Assembly: GCF_963675065.1 (NCBI RefSeq)
Contig: NZ_OY775906.1
Location: 1,094,001 to 1,158,000 of the forward strand
Direction of reading: 5' to 3'
Source of the DNA: an uncultured Draconibacterium sp.
GTDB lineage: Bacteria; Bacteroidota; Bacteroidia; Bacteroidales; Prolixibacteraceae
Length of the DNA: 64,000 nucleotides
The notes below the pieces were generated by a model. It did not search any database. It saw only the letters and a program-made list of their open reading frames with translations, and was not told where the DNA came from. Positions 1 to 8,743 of this stretch are shown in pieces (position 1 is the stretch's first letter; every line of letters begins with the position of its first letter). Position numbers and translations under genes: made by a program.

Positions 1-1
1 T

Positions 2-601
2 ATTGAGGCTCAGGAGAACGAGCGCCAACGTATTGCCAACGACCTGCACGACAACCTGGGGAGCCGAATGGCCACGCTTAAGCTACTAATTAACGATGTG
101 CATCAACAATTGCCCAAACAACACCATACTAAATTTAAGAAACTTGAATCGCTTGCAGAAGAAACTTATGGAGAAGTGCGAAAAATTGCTCATAACAACC
201 ATACAGGCGTACTTATATCAAGAGGATTAATTCCGTCAATGAAAATTATTGCGAACCAAATTTCCGAATCAAACAACACCTCGGTATATGTAATAAACAT
301 AAACGTTGAAAAAAGAATAAAAAACAATATTGAAATTCAGGTTTTCAGGATATTACAGGAACTGATAACAAACATTATTAAACATGCAAAAGCTAGTGAA
401 ATCACTATACAATTTTCGGAAGATAAAGATGAACTGAATGTGATGATTGAAGACGACGGAATTGGTTTTGACATAAAAAAAATTAACTACGGACTAGGAC
501 TAACAAACATTGAAAAAAGACTAACAAGCTTAGCCGGAAAAATAAATATTGATACCTCGCCAGGCAATGGAACGACAATAATCTTAACCATCCCCTTATG
601 A
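2..601 (+). CDS. Sensor histidine kinase, HisKA_3 type (5' end outside window)
   Basis: The reading frame is open from base 2, so the true start and the sensor part lie upstream of the window. The first codons give the dimerisation/phosphoacceptor helix with the NDLHDNLG H-box; its His is the expected autophosphorylation site. A HATPase_c domain follows: N-box around ELITNIIKHAKA, G1 box DDGIGFD, G2 box GLGLTNI, then a GNGTTI segment. This is the NarL/DegS-type kinase core. The stop overlaps the start of the next gene (ATGA), so the pair is translationally coupled and almost certainly a cognate kinase/regulator pair. The input signal cannot be read here. Confidence 0.93.
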   Translation: MEAQENERQRIANDLHDNLGSRMATLKLLINDVHQQLPKQHHTKFKKLESLAEETYGEVRKIAHNNHTGVLISRGLIPSMKIIANQISESNNTSVYVININVEKRIKNNIEIQVFRILQELITNIIKHAKASEITIQFSEDKDELNVMIEDDGIGFDIKKINYGLGLTNIEKRLTSLAGKINIDTSPGNGTTIILTIPL

Positions 602-1242
602 AAATAAAAGTTGCTATAGCTGACGATCACAAATTATTTATCGACGGAATAAAATCGATTCTTTCTTCAGAGAAGAATATTGATATTGTAACTGAAGCCA
701 CAAACGGGCTGGAGCTCGTTAATGCTATTGAAAAAGGGACAATTCCGAATGTTATTATTACCGATATAAGAATGCCTGTAATGGACGGAATTACAGCAAC
801 GAAATACCTTAATAAGATCTACCCGAACATTCCAATTCTGGCCTTATCAATGTACGATCAATGTGCCGATGTTATTGAGATGCTAAAGGCAGGGGCCAAC
901 GGCTACGTTACAAAAGATGTTGATAAATGCGAATTATTACTTGCGCTTAAAAAATTAACCCGTGGCGAAAAATATTTCAGCAAAAACCTACCGGAAAACT
1001 TTAGTAATTGGTGTCCCGATGCTCCACTAAAAGACGACATAAACTTAACCCGAAGAGAAAAAGAAATACTCGCTCTTATTTGCAAAGATCGCACCACAAT
1101 GCAAATCGCCAACGAATTAAATCTGAGCAAATTTACGGTTGATACTCATCGAAAAAACATGCATAAAAAGTTGGGGATTAAATCAAATACAGGGCTTGTT
1201 AGTTTCGCGCATAAAAACCTGGACTTTAATGTTGGTAGTTAA
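598..1242 (+). CDS. NarL/FixJ-family response regulator (REC-LuxR HTH)
   Basis: 214 residues. The receiver domain (about 1-120) has the acidic pair at D9/D10, the phosphoacceptor Asp at about 56 in IITDIRMP, the switch Ser in ALSMYD and the conserved Lys in GYVTKD. The C-terminal LuxR-type helix-turn-helix (about 148-208) begins LTRREKEILALI and ends with the recognition helix FTVDTHRKNMHKKL. It is expected to bind DNA after phosphorylation by the kinase whose stop codon it overlaps. Its target genes are not evident. No terminator was seen downstream, although the next gene is convergent. Confidence 0.95.
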   Translation: MKIKVAIADDHKLFIDGIKSILSSEKNIDIVTEATNGLELVNAIEKGTIPNVIITDIRMPVMDGITATKYLNKIYPNIPILALSMYDQCADVIEMLKAGANGYVTKDVDKCELLLALKKLTRGEKYFSKNLPENFSNWCPDAPLKDDINLTRREKEILALICKDRTTMQIANELNLSKFTVDTHRKNMHKKLGIKSNTGLVSFAHKNLDFNVGS

Positions 1243-1444
1243 AACGAAATCTACAAACTAAAACACCCAATCAGTGCTGTCCCTAATAACTTGACGATTC
1301 GTTTTCTTTCTATTCACCGGCTATTCAGAACAGGGTCTTATTATTCTTCAAAATCAATCCCCCAGCCAAACAATTAATGTCCTTAAAAATTGCGTAATCT
1401 CCCAGCAGTTTTTGCAAAGGTGAGACAGAATTGAAAAAAAAACA

Positions 1445-1472
1445 AAAGGTCCGGAATTACTCCCGAACCTTT
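1445..1472 (-). terminator. Rho-independent terminator of the exported TPR gene
   Basis: The stem AAAGGTCCGG / CCGAACCTTT has one mismatch and a short loop. On the minus strand it is followed by a run of T residues. It lies about 20 bases past the stop of the minus-strand TPR gene. Confidence 0.8.
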
Positions 1473-1494
1473 CACTGTTTATCTAAAAATTCTA

Positions 1495-2292
1495 TTATAA
1501 ACTTTGCTCACATGCAGCTAATACTTTTTTAGCATTTGCATTGTTTGGATCAAGCTCTAAAGCTTTTTTCAAGAACGGAATGGCTTGTTCAAAGCTTTTC
1601 TTACCTTTAGCTACTGCATTGGTATATTCGTCATCTAAAGTTGTGATGCTTCCTGAATTGACACTTTCGGTTGCACTTTTAATAGTTGCAGCTCCTTCCT
1701 GATACTTGTCATATCCTTGAGAGAAATAAACTTTTGCCAGGTTTTCTACCAATTCGGCTTTGTTTTCTTCGCTAACAGCAACTCCTTCAACAGATGATTT
1801 TCCTTCGGCAACTATAGCTTCAGCAGCCTTTTTTAACGAAGCACTTTTATATTTTTCGGCTTTGCTGTAATTAAAATCGTTTTGAGAAATAGCAAAACAA
1901 TTGGCAGCCTCAACAAAGTCTTCGCTTTTATAACTTTTAATTCCTTCATTATAGAAAATTTTACCGGCTTGCTCTTCAATACCTGCATCAGGATAATCTG
2001 TTATAGCAGCTTTATAAAGCTCAACTGCCTTATCGTACTCTTTGCTATCTACTGCGTCCGATGCTTTAGTTTTTGCAACAGCCGGGCGCAACTGACCAAG
2101 TACTGTGTTAATATTTTCTACATTCTGTCCGTGATCAGGAATGGCTAATACTGATTCGAATAATTCAATAGCCTTTTCAAAATCTTTGCTTTCAACAGCG
2201 GCATTTGCCTGCGTCATTAATTCACTGGCGTCTTGGGCAAATGACATTACTGAAATGAACACCATCACCATTAATAATACTACTCTTTTCAT
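1495..2292 (-). CDS. Exported TPR-repeat protein
   Basis: 265 residues with a signal peptide (MKRVVLLMVMVFISVMSFA, cleavage probably before QD). The mature part is helical with TPR-like units: one near residues 20-60 (SKDFEKAIELFESVL), one near 75-115 (SKEYDKAVELYKAAI), and a C-terminal one (AIPFLKKALELDPNNANAKKVL). Such proteins are periplasmic or outer-membrane-associated scaffolds; no enzymatic motif is visible. It is transcribed alone, with a -7-like element upstream and a terminator downstream. The specific function is unknown. Confidence 0.85.
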   Translation of the reverse strand: MKRVVLLMVMVFISVMSFAQDASELMTQANAAVESKDFEKAIELFESVLAIPDHGQNVENINTVLGQLRPAVAKTKASDAVDSKEYDKAVELYKAAITDYPDAGIEEQAGKIFYNEGIKSYKSEDFVEAANCFAISQNDFNYSKAEKYKSASLKKAAEAIVAEGKSSVEGVAVSEENKAELVENLAKVYFSQGYDKYQEGAATIKSATESVNSGSITTLDDEYTNAVAKGKKSFEQAIPFLKKALELDPNNANAKKVLAACEQSL

Positions 2293-2358
2293 TTTTCAAC
2301 TACTTTTTAATATTTTACAATTCAATTTAATTTTCCTCTAAATTTCGTCGGTGTGCCC

Positions 2359-2366
2359 CAAAAATA
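2359..2366 (-). promoter_or_regulatory. Bacteroidota -7 element for the TPR gene
   Basis: The minus strand reads TATTTTTG, matching the TAnnTTTG consensus, about 67 bases upstream of the TPR gene start. No clear -33 TTTG was found. Confidence 0.45.
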
Positions 2367-2478
2367 GTAATTCTGAATTAAAAACCTAAAATACAGCAAT
2401 TAAGATTCCCGACTCTTTTTACACTTTATTGCAGAAACAAAAACAGTACCATTAAAAAAGGTATTATTTTTTAGCGAC

Positions 2479-2766
2479 TTACGGGTTAAGCAAATCCGGA
2501 TTCCAAAAATTCAATATGTTTTTAATCAGATGAAGATTGTTTGCAGCTTCAGTATTCTCCGAATCGATCTCCAATACACGATTAAAAGCATTAATGGCTT
2601 CACCCCAGTTCTGATATTTTTGTTCAATTTTTCCTTTCAACAAAAAGTAACTTGGAGTGTTCTGTTCATCAAGCTTTTCAAAAAGGGTTCGTGCCTGCTC
2701 TGCCTTTTCGGTGTTCAATAAATTTTCTATTACCGTCAGGCTGTTTTCAATTTCTGTGTTCTCCAT
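2479..2766 (-). CDS. Small TPR protein, cytoplasmic
   Basis: About 95 residues, no signal peptide. The centre is a TPR-like helix pair, WGEAINAFNRVLEIDSENTEAANNL. A GTG at 2769 overlaps the stop of the relA-type gene by one base and is followed directly by ATG at 2766, which I take as the start. Coupling to the (p)ppGpp synthetase gene suggests co-expression. Whether it binds the synthetase is unknown. Confidence 0.75.
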   Translation of the reverse strand: MENTEIENSLTVIENLLNTEKAEQARTLFEKLDEQNTPSYFLLKGKIEQKYQNWGEAINAFNRVLEIDSENTEAANNLHLIKNILNFWNPDLLNP

Positions 2767-2768
2767 CA

Positions 2769-4961
2769 CTATTTCTCTCCCCTGCTTACTGAAACAACAC
2801 CTTTTACCTTTTTTAGTTTATGAATAAGAAATTCAAGGTGATCGAGATTATAAACCGAAATCTGTAATATTCCTTCGAAATTGCCTTTATCGCTCGAAAT
2901 ATTTATCGATCGCATTTGTGTGCCAACATCTTTTGCAATAATGTGCGTGATTTCCGAAATGATGCCAACTTCATCAGTCCCGGATACATGCAACGATGTT
3001 AAGAATGAACTATTACTGGTATTATCTTTCCACACAGTTTTTATAATGCGGTAAGGAAAACGTTCTTTCATTTGCGGTGCATTGGGGCAACTGGCACGAT
3101 GAATTTTTATACCATCATTTATCGTAACAAAACCAAATATTCGGTCGCCAAAAACCGGATTACAACATTTTGCCAGCTTGTAATTTACATTTTTCAGGTT
3201 GTTGTCGATGATCAGAAAATCTTCACCACCATCATACGTAAGGTTTTTCGCCTCACTTGTTGGCAACAGTTCTTCAATCGTCTTTTTCGTTGTATCTGCG
3301 TCCTCTTCTTTTTCAATAAACAGCGATTTTACTTCAAGCGTATCAATTTTACCATTTGCTACTTCATAGTAAAAATCAACTGCAAGTTTAAATTCAAAGT
3401 GTTTTAGAATTTTGCGTATTGCATCGTCATTTAAATCCAGTTTCCAGTTTTTAAATTTGCGTAACAACATTTCGCGGCCATCACTCGCCTGCCGGTTGCG
3501 ATCTTCGTTTAAACTCGTCTTAACCCTGTTTCTCGCTTTCGATGTAACCACAAAATCCAACCAGTCTAATTTGGGTTTCTGGTTATTCGACGTGTCAATT
3601 TCAATTTGATCGCCGTTTTTAAGCTTGTGTTTTAAAGTAACTTTTTTGCCATTTATCTTTCCGCCAACACAAGTATCACCAACACGCGAGTGAATTTCGT
3701 AGGCAAAATCGAGCACAGTAGCTCCCGACGGCATTTTCTTCAAATCTCCCTTTGGCGTAAAAACAAATATCTCGTCACTGTAAATATCAGTGTTAAAATG
3801 ATCGATAAAATCAACCGCATTCAATCCCGGATTTTCCAGAATATCACGAATACCAGCCAGCCACGAGTCAAAACTCGACTCCTTGCCACCTTTATATTTC
3901 CAGTGTGCAGCCAATCCTTTTTCAGCAATCTCGTCCATTCGTTTGGTACGGATTTGAATTTCAACCCATTTTTTATGAGGCCCCATTACCGTTGTGTGCA
4001 GCGACTCGTATCCATTTGATTTTGGTATGGTTATCCAATCGCGCAAGCGGTTTGGATTGGTTTGATACTCCTCGGTAATAAACGAATAGGCAGTCCAGCA
4101 ATCGGCTTTTTCATTTTCCGGTTCCGAGTCAAGAATCACACGAATGGCAAACAGATCCATCACTTCGTCGAATGAAACATTCTTTTTGCGCATTTTTGTA
4201 TTTATCGACGAAATAGACTTTGTACGTGCTTTCATCGAAAATTTCAGCCCACGTTGTTGTAGCTTTTTCTCAATGGGCTTAACAAATTCGGCCACAAAGT
4301 TGGCCCTCTCGCGTTCGGTTTCTTTTAATCGGTTAACTACGTAGTAATACTCATCCGGCTTTTGAATTTTCAGGCATATATCCTGCATTTCGGAATTTAT
4401 ATTATACAGCCCAAGACGGTGTGCCAAAGGAGCGTATAAGTATTGTGTTTCGTAAGCTAGCTTGAGCTGATTGGCCTCATTGTAAATTTCAAGGTTGCGC
4501 ATCACCTGCAATCGATCGGCAATTTTAACCAGGATAACGCGTACATCGCCGGCCAGCGCCAACATCAGTTTTCGGTAATTTTCCGAGTGCAGATCAATGG
4601 TATCGGTTCCCAAGGCATTAATCTTTGCCATGCCTTCAAGAATAGAACTTATATGCGTACCAAATTTTTCACCAATTTCTTTCTGAGTCACCTTTTCCTT
4701 TAACCCGGCGTACATTACATTGTGCAACAAGCCAGTAATTACGGAGTCGGGCTCAAGACCGATCTCCATTGCAATAATGGAGGCCACTTCGAGTGAATGA
4801 CTTAAAATTACTTCGTCGTGAGAAAAGCGGGTTTCACCAAGAACATTTTGGGCAAATTCAAACGCATTCTCAAGTTTCAGAAACGATGCATCGTCCCATG
4901 TTAACTGGCAAAACTCCTTTAAGTGGTCGTATCTGGTATATATTTGTTCTCTGGGTTCCAT
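2769..4961 (-). CDS. relA: RelA/SpoT-family (p)ppGpp synthetase with degenerate HD hydrolase site
   Basis: 730 residues in the RSH order: N-terminal HD-like domain (about 30-180), synthetase domain (about 230-350, with R-L-R-D-W-I, PKSNGYESLHTT and VEIQIRTKRM), TGS domain (about 385-450, VFTPKGDLKKMP), and C-terminal regulatory region with a zinc-finger-like CC and ACT domain. The hydrolase site is altered: the family's LLHDVVEDT is LLHNVMYAG here, and DRLHNMRT is DRLQVMRNL. HD is therefore HN, the following ED is lost, and a conserved His is Gln. It should synthesise (p)ppGpp but not degrade it; a second, bifunctional RSH would then be needed elsewhere in the genome. The gene lies downstream of ferritin but is separated from it by a terminator. 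Confidence 0.93.
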   Translation of the reverse strand: MEPREQIYTRYDHLKEFCQLTWDDASFLKLENAFEFAQNVLGETRFSHDEVILSHSLEVASIIAMEIGLEPDSVITGLLHNVMYAGLKEKVTQKEIGEKFGTHISSILEGMAKINALGTDTIDLHSENYRKLMLALAGDVRVILVKIADRLQVMRNLEIYNEANQLKLAYETQYLYAPLAHRLGLYNINSEMQDICLKIQKPDEYYYVVNRLKETERERANFVAEFVKPIEKKLQQRGLKFSMKARTKSISSINTKMRKKNVSFDEVMDLFAIRVILDSEPENEKADCWTAYSFITEEYQTNPNRLRDWITIPKSNGYESLHTTVMGPHKKWVEIQIRTKRMDEIAEKGLAAHWKYKGGKESSFDSWLAGIRDILENPGLNAVDFIDHFNTDIYSDEIFVFTPKGDLKKMPSGATVLDFAYEIHSRVGDTCVGGKINGKKVTLKHKLKNGDQIEIDTSNNQKPKLDWLDFVVTSKARNRVKTSLNEDRNRQASDGREMLLRKFKNWKLDLNDDAIRKILKHFEFKLAVDFYYEVANGKIDTLEVKSLFIEKEEDADTTKKTIEELLPTSEAKNLTYDGGEDFLIIDNNLKNVNYKLAKCCNPVFGDRIFGFVTINDGIKIHRASCPNAPQMKERFPYRIIKTVWKDNTSNSSFLTSLHVSGTDEVGIISEITHIIAKDVGTQMRSINISSDKGNFEGILQISVYNLDHLEFLIHKLKKVKGVVSVSRGEK

Positions 4962-4974
4962 GTTGTAAAAATAA

Positions 4975-5001
4975 AAAAGGCTGCCAAAAGAGCAGCCTTT
5001 T
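4975..5001 (-). terminator. Terminator after ferritin
   Basis: The perfect 10-bp stem AAAAGGCTGC / GCAGCCTTTT has a 7-base loop and is followed by T residues on the minus strand. It separates ferritin from the relA-type gene. Confidence 0.88.
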
Positions 5002-5024
5002 AATTCTATATATTGATCTTAATA

Positions 5025-5540
5025 TTATTGAGCTGCAGCAGTAGTATCAACAAAGGCACGATTACGCATTTCACGATCCAGCATAAAAATACCATTACCC
5101 TGTCCATCAATGAGCTTTAAGGTATCAAGTATTTCAGTAACGTTAGCTTCTTCTTCAACCTGCTCATCAACAAACCAGCGCAAGAAACTTTGTGTTGCAT
5201 GGTCTCTTTCTTCAACGGCAACATCAACTAATTTGTCAATCAGACTGGTAACCAGTTGCTCGTGCTCTAGTGTTTTCTCATAAACATCAATAACACCTTC
5301 CCATGTTGTAGGCATTTGGTCAATTGCTTTCAACTCAACTTTACCTCCTCGTTCAACTACGTAATTAAAAAACTTATTGGCATGGGTCAGCTCTTCCTGG
5401 TACTGAACATACATCCAGTTGGCAAAGCCCGGCAGCCCTTTATCGTTAAAATAGGCCGACATCGAGAGGTATAATAATGATGAATATTGTTCTGCGTTTA
5501 TTTGCTCGTTTAACGCTTTTAGTACTTTTTCTTTCAACAT
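5025..5540 (-). CDS. ftnA: Bacterial non-haem ferritin
   Basis: 171 residues, the usual length of a prokaryotic 24-mer ferritin. Ferroxidase-centre residues are visible: E17 (NAEQYSS), E50 and H53 (YQEELTHA), a Glu in LEHEQLV and the EERDHATQSF segment of helix D. It oxidises Fe(II) and stores ferric iron in the cytoplasm. It is monocistronic, with a strong terminator just after its stop. No Fur-type operator was identified upstream. Confidence 0.95.
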   Translation of the reverse strand: MLKEKVLKALNEQINAEQYSSLLYLSMSAYFNDKGLPGFANWMYVQYQEELTHANKFFNYVVERGGKVELKAIDQMPTTWEGVIDVYEKTLEHEQLVTSLIDKLVDVAVEERDHATQSFLRWFVDEQVEEEANVTEILDTLKLIDGQGNGIFMLDREMRNRAFVDTTAAAQ

Positions 5541-5598
5541 GATCTACTTGTTTTATGATTTTGTGCTTAAAAGTAGAAAAAACGACAGAAAGATAAAA

Positions 5599-5626
5599 AA
5601 GAAAGATCCGTTTTCGGATCTTTCTT
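5599..5626 (-). terminator. Terminator of the curli operon
   Basis: The perfect 11-bp stem AAGAAAGATCC / GGATCTTTCTT has a 6-base loop and is followed by T residues on the minus strand. It lies 75 bases past the stop of the lipoprotein gene and so marks the 3' end of the csg operon. Confidence 0.87.
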
Positions 5627-5700
5627 AACGAATTAAAAATCGAATAACTTATCGAGCAATTGATATGCTCTTTCTTTTCGGATTGAATATAAACAAGCTG

Positions 5701-6348
5701 CTATTCGCTATCAACCTCGGTCTTGAATGTCCAGGTTGGACTATTGGCCACACGATTTCCTTCAAATTTTGCAACAACAAACCAATAGTATGTTGTGTCG
5801 TAACTTAAGCCGTCGACAACAACTTCGTTAGTGGTCAGGTTTTCGCCGGCAACTTTTTGCGTGGTGGAGTTCGACTGAAAATAATAAACAGTATATTCCA
5901 ATTCTTTTCTTGAGTATTCCTGCTGAACTGCCCACTTAAAAGTTATACTTACGTTTTGTTCAGTGGCTCCATTCCCCGGAACCGGATCATAAATTTCTAT
6001 CCAGCCAATATCATTTTCATCTTTCATAAGAAAGAACTTTAGATCCGTTGTTTCATTTTCATAAACAGCTATGCTTACTGTATTACTTAGATAGTCATTT
6101 TTACGAGCCGTCACAGCTAAATCACCTTCTTTAACCTTTGTAAACTCAAAAACGCCATCGTCACCTGTTATAACCGAAGTACTTGCCGGATTGGTTAATA
6201 CTTGCACCCCAGTAAGAGGTTGATATGTCTCACCATCCACAATTTGTCCTTTAACTATTCCATATTTCTCAATATCAAGTTTTTCTTCTTCGCAGCTAAA
6301 GAGCAAAACGGCAATCAGAAAGCATATTATAAATTGTAATCTCTTCAT
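5701..6348 (-). CDS. Lipoprotein with carboxypeptidase-regulatory-like and Fn3-like domains, last gene of curli operon
   Basis: 215 residues. A lipoprotein signal peptide ends in the lipobox LFSC, giving an acylated Cys at about 19. Residues 30-110 resemble a carboxypeptidase regulatory-like beta-sandwich (VKGQIVDGETYQPLTGVQVL, then DDGVFEFTKV and GDLAVTARK). Residues 115-210 look like a fibronectin-III-type sandwich (ITFKWAVQQ, YDTTYYWFVVAK). It starts 14 bases after csgG and precedes the operon terminator, so it is co-transcribed with the curli export genes. A role in holding or displaying the fibre at the outer membrane is an inference. It is not one of the standard Csg proteins. Confidence 0.82.
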   Translation of the reverse strand: MKRLQFIICFLIAVLLFSCEEEKLDIEKYGIVKGQIVDGETYQPLTGVQVLTNPASTSVITGDDGVFEFTKVKEGDLAVTARKNDYLSNTVSIAVYENETTDLKFFLMKDENDIGWIEIYDPVPGNGATEQNVSITFKWAVQQEYSRKELEYTVYYFQSNSTTQKVAGENLTTNEVVVDGLSYDTTYYWFVVAKFEGNRVANSPTWTFKTEVDSE

Positions 6349-6362
6349 TTTTTTATGTTATT

Positions 6363-7757
6363 TTAATTTTTCCCAAAATAATAAGTTGCTCCCAACTGAA
6401 ATCCCCAAATATGGTCATTAAATTCGCCGCCTTCAGCACCATCATAAAAATCAGTAAACATCTGATTTACAAAAGACTTACCAGTTATAGCCAACCTGCT
6501 GCCAACCAAATATTCTAAACCTGCCTGATAACTCAAAAAAGGAACAAGAGTCTTTTTTGACAGGCCGATTTCATCTTCAAAATCATAATAAACGCCTCCT
6601 CCTACACCGAAAAATGGGGAGAACAAACCATCAGGATTTGCCCGAAACAACAAACTTGAACCTCCGTAGAATTCGTTAGAGTTCATTAAATCCTTAACAT
6701 GAATGTTTTGCATACCAAACATTGTTTCAAGATAAAAGTTATTATGCAAGGCAAAACCAAGATTAAATACGCCTCCAGGTCTTATTTTGCTTACTGAATA
6801 ATCACCAGCATAAAACTGACCGGCTCCAAGTAGCGAAGCATATATTTTCCCCCTTCTGTTCGTTTCAAATGGAATTCCAATATGATTGGCATCAAGTCGT
6901 TCTTCCTTTTCGTTCATATACTCCTGAATTACTGTATTTTCTATTTCCTCCTGATCACTTAAAGTCCAAAGATTATCAAGAACCCCTTCAACAATTAATC
7001 CCAAAACTGCTTTTTCAATTGCCTCAGTAACGGCCAATTCTGTTGGCTCATTGTAGGTATAACCGGTTTCGGCCTCTAACAATCGTTTAAACTTCACATA
7101 ACGGAATACGCCCATAGATACTTCTTGTGACAATATTGATTTTGTAGTATAAATGGTTTTTAAAATTTTACCATTACTGGTTGAAACCGCGCGTAAATAA
7201 ATACTCACACGGTCTTCGCGATATTGAGTTGATGCATCGGTGCCAAAATAACGCACGCCTGCACCTCCGGTGTAAATATTAGTTTCATATGAGGTTATTC
7301 CTCCTTCGAGCAACACGCCCGCAAATAACAGAGGGGGCAGTAACGAACCGGTGTTCCCTTCATACTGTTCTCTACTTGAACGGATTATTTTTCGTTCATT
7401 AAGTAAATTACTTATGTTCTCCCTTTCAATGGGCACAAACCATCCCGACTCTTCCAATGCTCGAACTAATATATTGGTGGCTCCTTGTGTAACTGCAGTG
7501 GACCAGTTAGCACCAGCATTTGAAGGTTTATACTGTCCGGTTTGGTCCCGAAATTTATAAACAGCAACAACAATAGGTTCTTTAGGGCTGGGTAATTCCA
7601 GCAAGTCTTTTTTAACAGGCGTTTCCGGCCCTAATTCAGCTCCACGATCAGAACTAAATGGTTGATGAAAATACGGTGCACATGCCACTAATGCTGAAGA
7701 AAGAAAAAGTGCGGACAAAAGACGTTTTACCATACTATGCAAATTGGGTTTTTCCAT
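6363..7757 (-). CDS. csgG: CsgG curli secretion channel with C-terminal beta-barrel extension
   Basis: 464 residues. The lipobox ALVAC lies near residue 26; an internal ATG at 7733 would give a more ordinary signal length. Residues about 50-290 match CsgG: VAVYKFRDQTGQYK, the VTQGATNILVRALEESGWF helix, IERENISNLLNERK and a GGITSYETN strand. CsgG is an outer-membrane lipoprotein forming the nonameric pore through which curlins pass. E. coli CsgG has about 277 residues. Here roughly 165 extra residues (about 300-464) alternate amphipathic strands and glycine turns and end YYFG, like an OmpA/OmpW-type small beta-barrel. It follows csgF by 13 bases. Confidence 0.93.
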   Translation of the reverse strand: MEKPNLHSMVKRLLSALFLSSALVACAPYFHQPFSSDRGAELGPETPVKKDLLELPSPKEPIVVAVYKFRDQTGQYKPSNAGANWSTAVTQGATNILVRALEESGWFVPIERENISNLLNERKIIRSSREQYEGNTGSLLPPLLFAGVLLEGGITSYETNIYTGGAGVRYFGTDASTQYREDRVSIYLRAVSTSNGKILKTIYTTKSILSQEVSMGVFRYVKFKRLLEAETGYTYNEPTELAVTEAIEKAVLGLIVEGVLDNLWTLSDQEEIENTVIQEYMNEKEERLDANHIGIPFETNRRGKIYASLLGAGQFYAGDYSVSKIRPGGVFNLGFALHNNFYLETMFGMQNIHVKDLMNSNEFYGGSSLLFRANPDGLFSPFFGVGGGVYYDFEDEIGLSKKTLVPFLSYQAGLEYLVGSRLAITGKSFVNQMFTDFYDGAEGGEFNDHIWGFQLGATYYFGKN

Positions 7758-7770
7758 AATTTAATTAAAC

Positions 7771-8199
7771 TTAAAAATAGGGTACTTCAACCGTTGTAGT
7801 TGAACCGGTTACATTATCAACCACAGTTATATTAATTCCTGCATCGCTATCTCCTATATCAATTTGATAATCACCGAGCACATAACTACCTTCTGTAAGC
7901 GCATCCTCTCCAAACTGTCGGGTTACTAACTCTCTTGACAGCCGACTTAATATTTGTCGGTTTAAGCTTTCGGCAAAATCATCAACAGAACTAGAATTTC
8001 GAGAACTATATGGATCGTAACTATCTTCATCAGGAGCTTCAATTGTATTCTGCGACTCAGCGGAATTAAGCATCCAACTATAATTATACGGATTCCCCCC
8101 GAAAGCAGGGTTTTTTGGGGTGTACACAAAATCTTGTGCATAAATATGACTACCTGCCAGCAGTATCATTGCTATAGCTATTACAAAAGCTTTACTCAT
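7771..8199 (-). CDS. csgF: CsgF curli assembly factor
   Basis: 142 residues with a signal peptide ending near HIYAQ. The mature N-terminus has FVYTPKNPAFGGNPYN followed by an LN.AE.QN segment. This is the CsgF hallmark: in E. coli the part after the signal inserts into the CsgG channel as a constriction peptide. The C-terminal half (ITVVDNVTGSTTTVEVPYF) matches the family's final beta-strand pair. CsgF normally couples CsgG to the surface nucleator. It lies between csgE and csgG. Confidence 0.93.
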   Translation of the reverse strand: MSKAFVIAIAMILLAGSHIYAQDFVYTPKNPAFGGNPYNYSWMLNSAESQNTIEAPDEDSYDPYSSRNSSSVDDFAESLNRQILSRLSRELVTRQFGEDALTEGSYVLGDYQIDIGDSDAGINITVVDNVTGSTTTVEVPYF

Positions 8200-8233
8200 G
8201 CTATCTTTTATTATCTGGTTATTTTAATTCTGG

Positions 8234-8743
8234 TTAAAAAATGCCACTTCCCGATTGATCAGCACCCTCCAATTGCTTTACTATCTCTTCGTAATTTTGC
8301 AGGTACAATGCGGTACGTGTTACGGCCTGTTGCGCTAACATTTCAACAATATCGCTGCGTGGTTGTAAAAACGATTGAAAAACAAGCGTTTCGTTAATTC
8401 TGATCTCGATCATGGTAGTGGTTAGGCGATAGGGTCTTTCGGTAACAAATATTGAATAATTTTTCGCATTTTGAGGTGGTGACCAATCACGATAAAAATA
8501 ATCATAAAAATCTCGCCCATTTTTAGTTTTGGTTTCATCTATCAGCAGGCCATCAATTTCGATTTCTGCATCGCGGCTAACTTTTTGGGTTTCTTCCTTT
8601 TGAATATCGTTTAATAGTTGATGAAGCTCTTCGGGAGCCTGTTTTACCACTTTGTTTTTAATATTAATAGTTGTTGTATCGTTTTGGGCAGTACAAAAAG
8701 AAATACTGGCTAAGCTAATTACTGTGATCATTAAATACTTCAT
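8234..8743 (-). CDS. csgE: CsgE curli secretion specificity factor
   Basis: 169 residues with a signal peptide ending about SFCTAQ. The conserved CsgE core is present: EIDGLLIDETKTKNGRDFYDY, then the aromatic YRDWSPP segment, IFVTERP, and a strand with IRINETLVFQSFLQPR. CsgE caps the periplasmic side of CsgG and admits curlin subunits. The start codon abuts the stop of the upstream minor-curlin gene, which suggests coupled translation. Confidence 0.93.
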   Translation of the reverse strand: MKYLMITVISLASISFCTAQNDTTTINIKNKVVKQAPEELHQLLNDIQKEETQKVSRDAEIEIDGLLIDETKTKNGRDFYDYFYRDWSPPQNAKNYSIFVTERPYRLTTTMIEIRINETLVFQSFLQPRSDIVEMLAQQAVTRTALYLQNYEEIVKQLEGADQSGSGIF

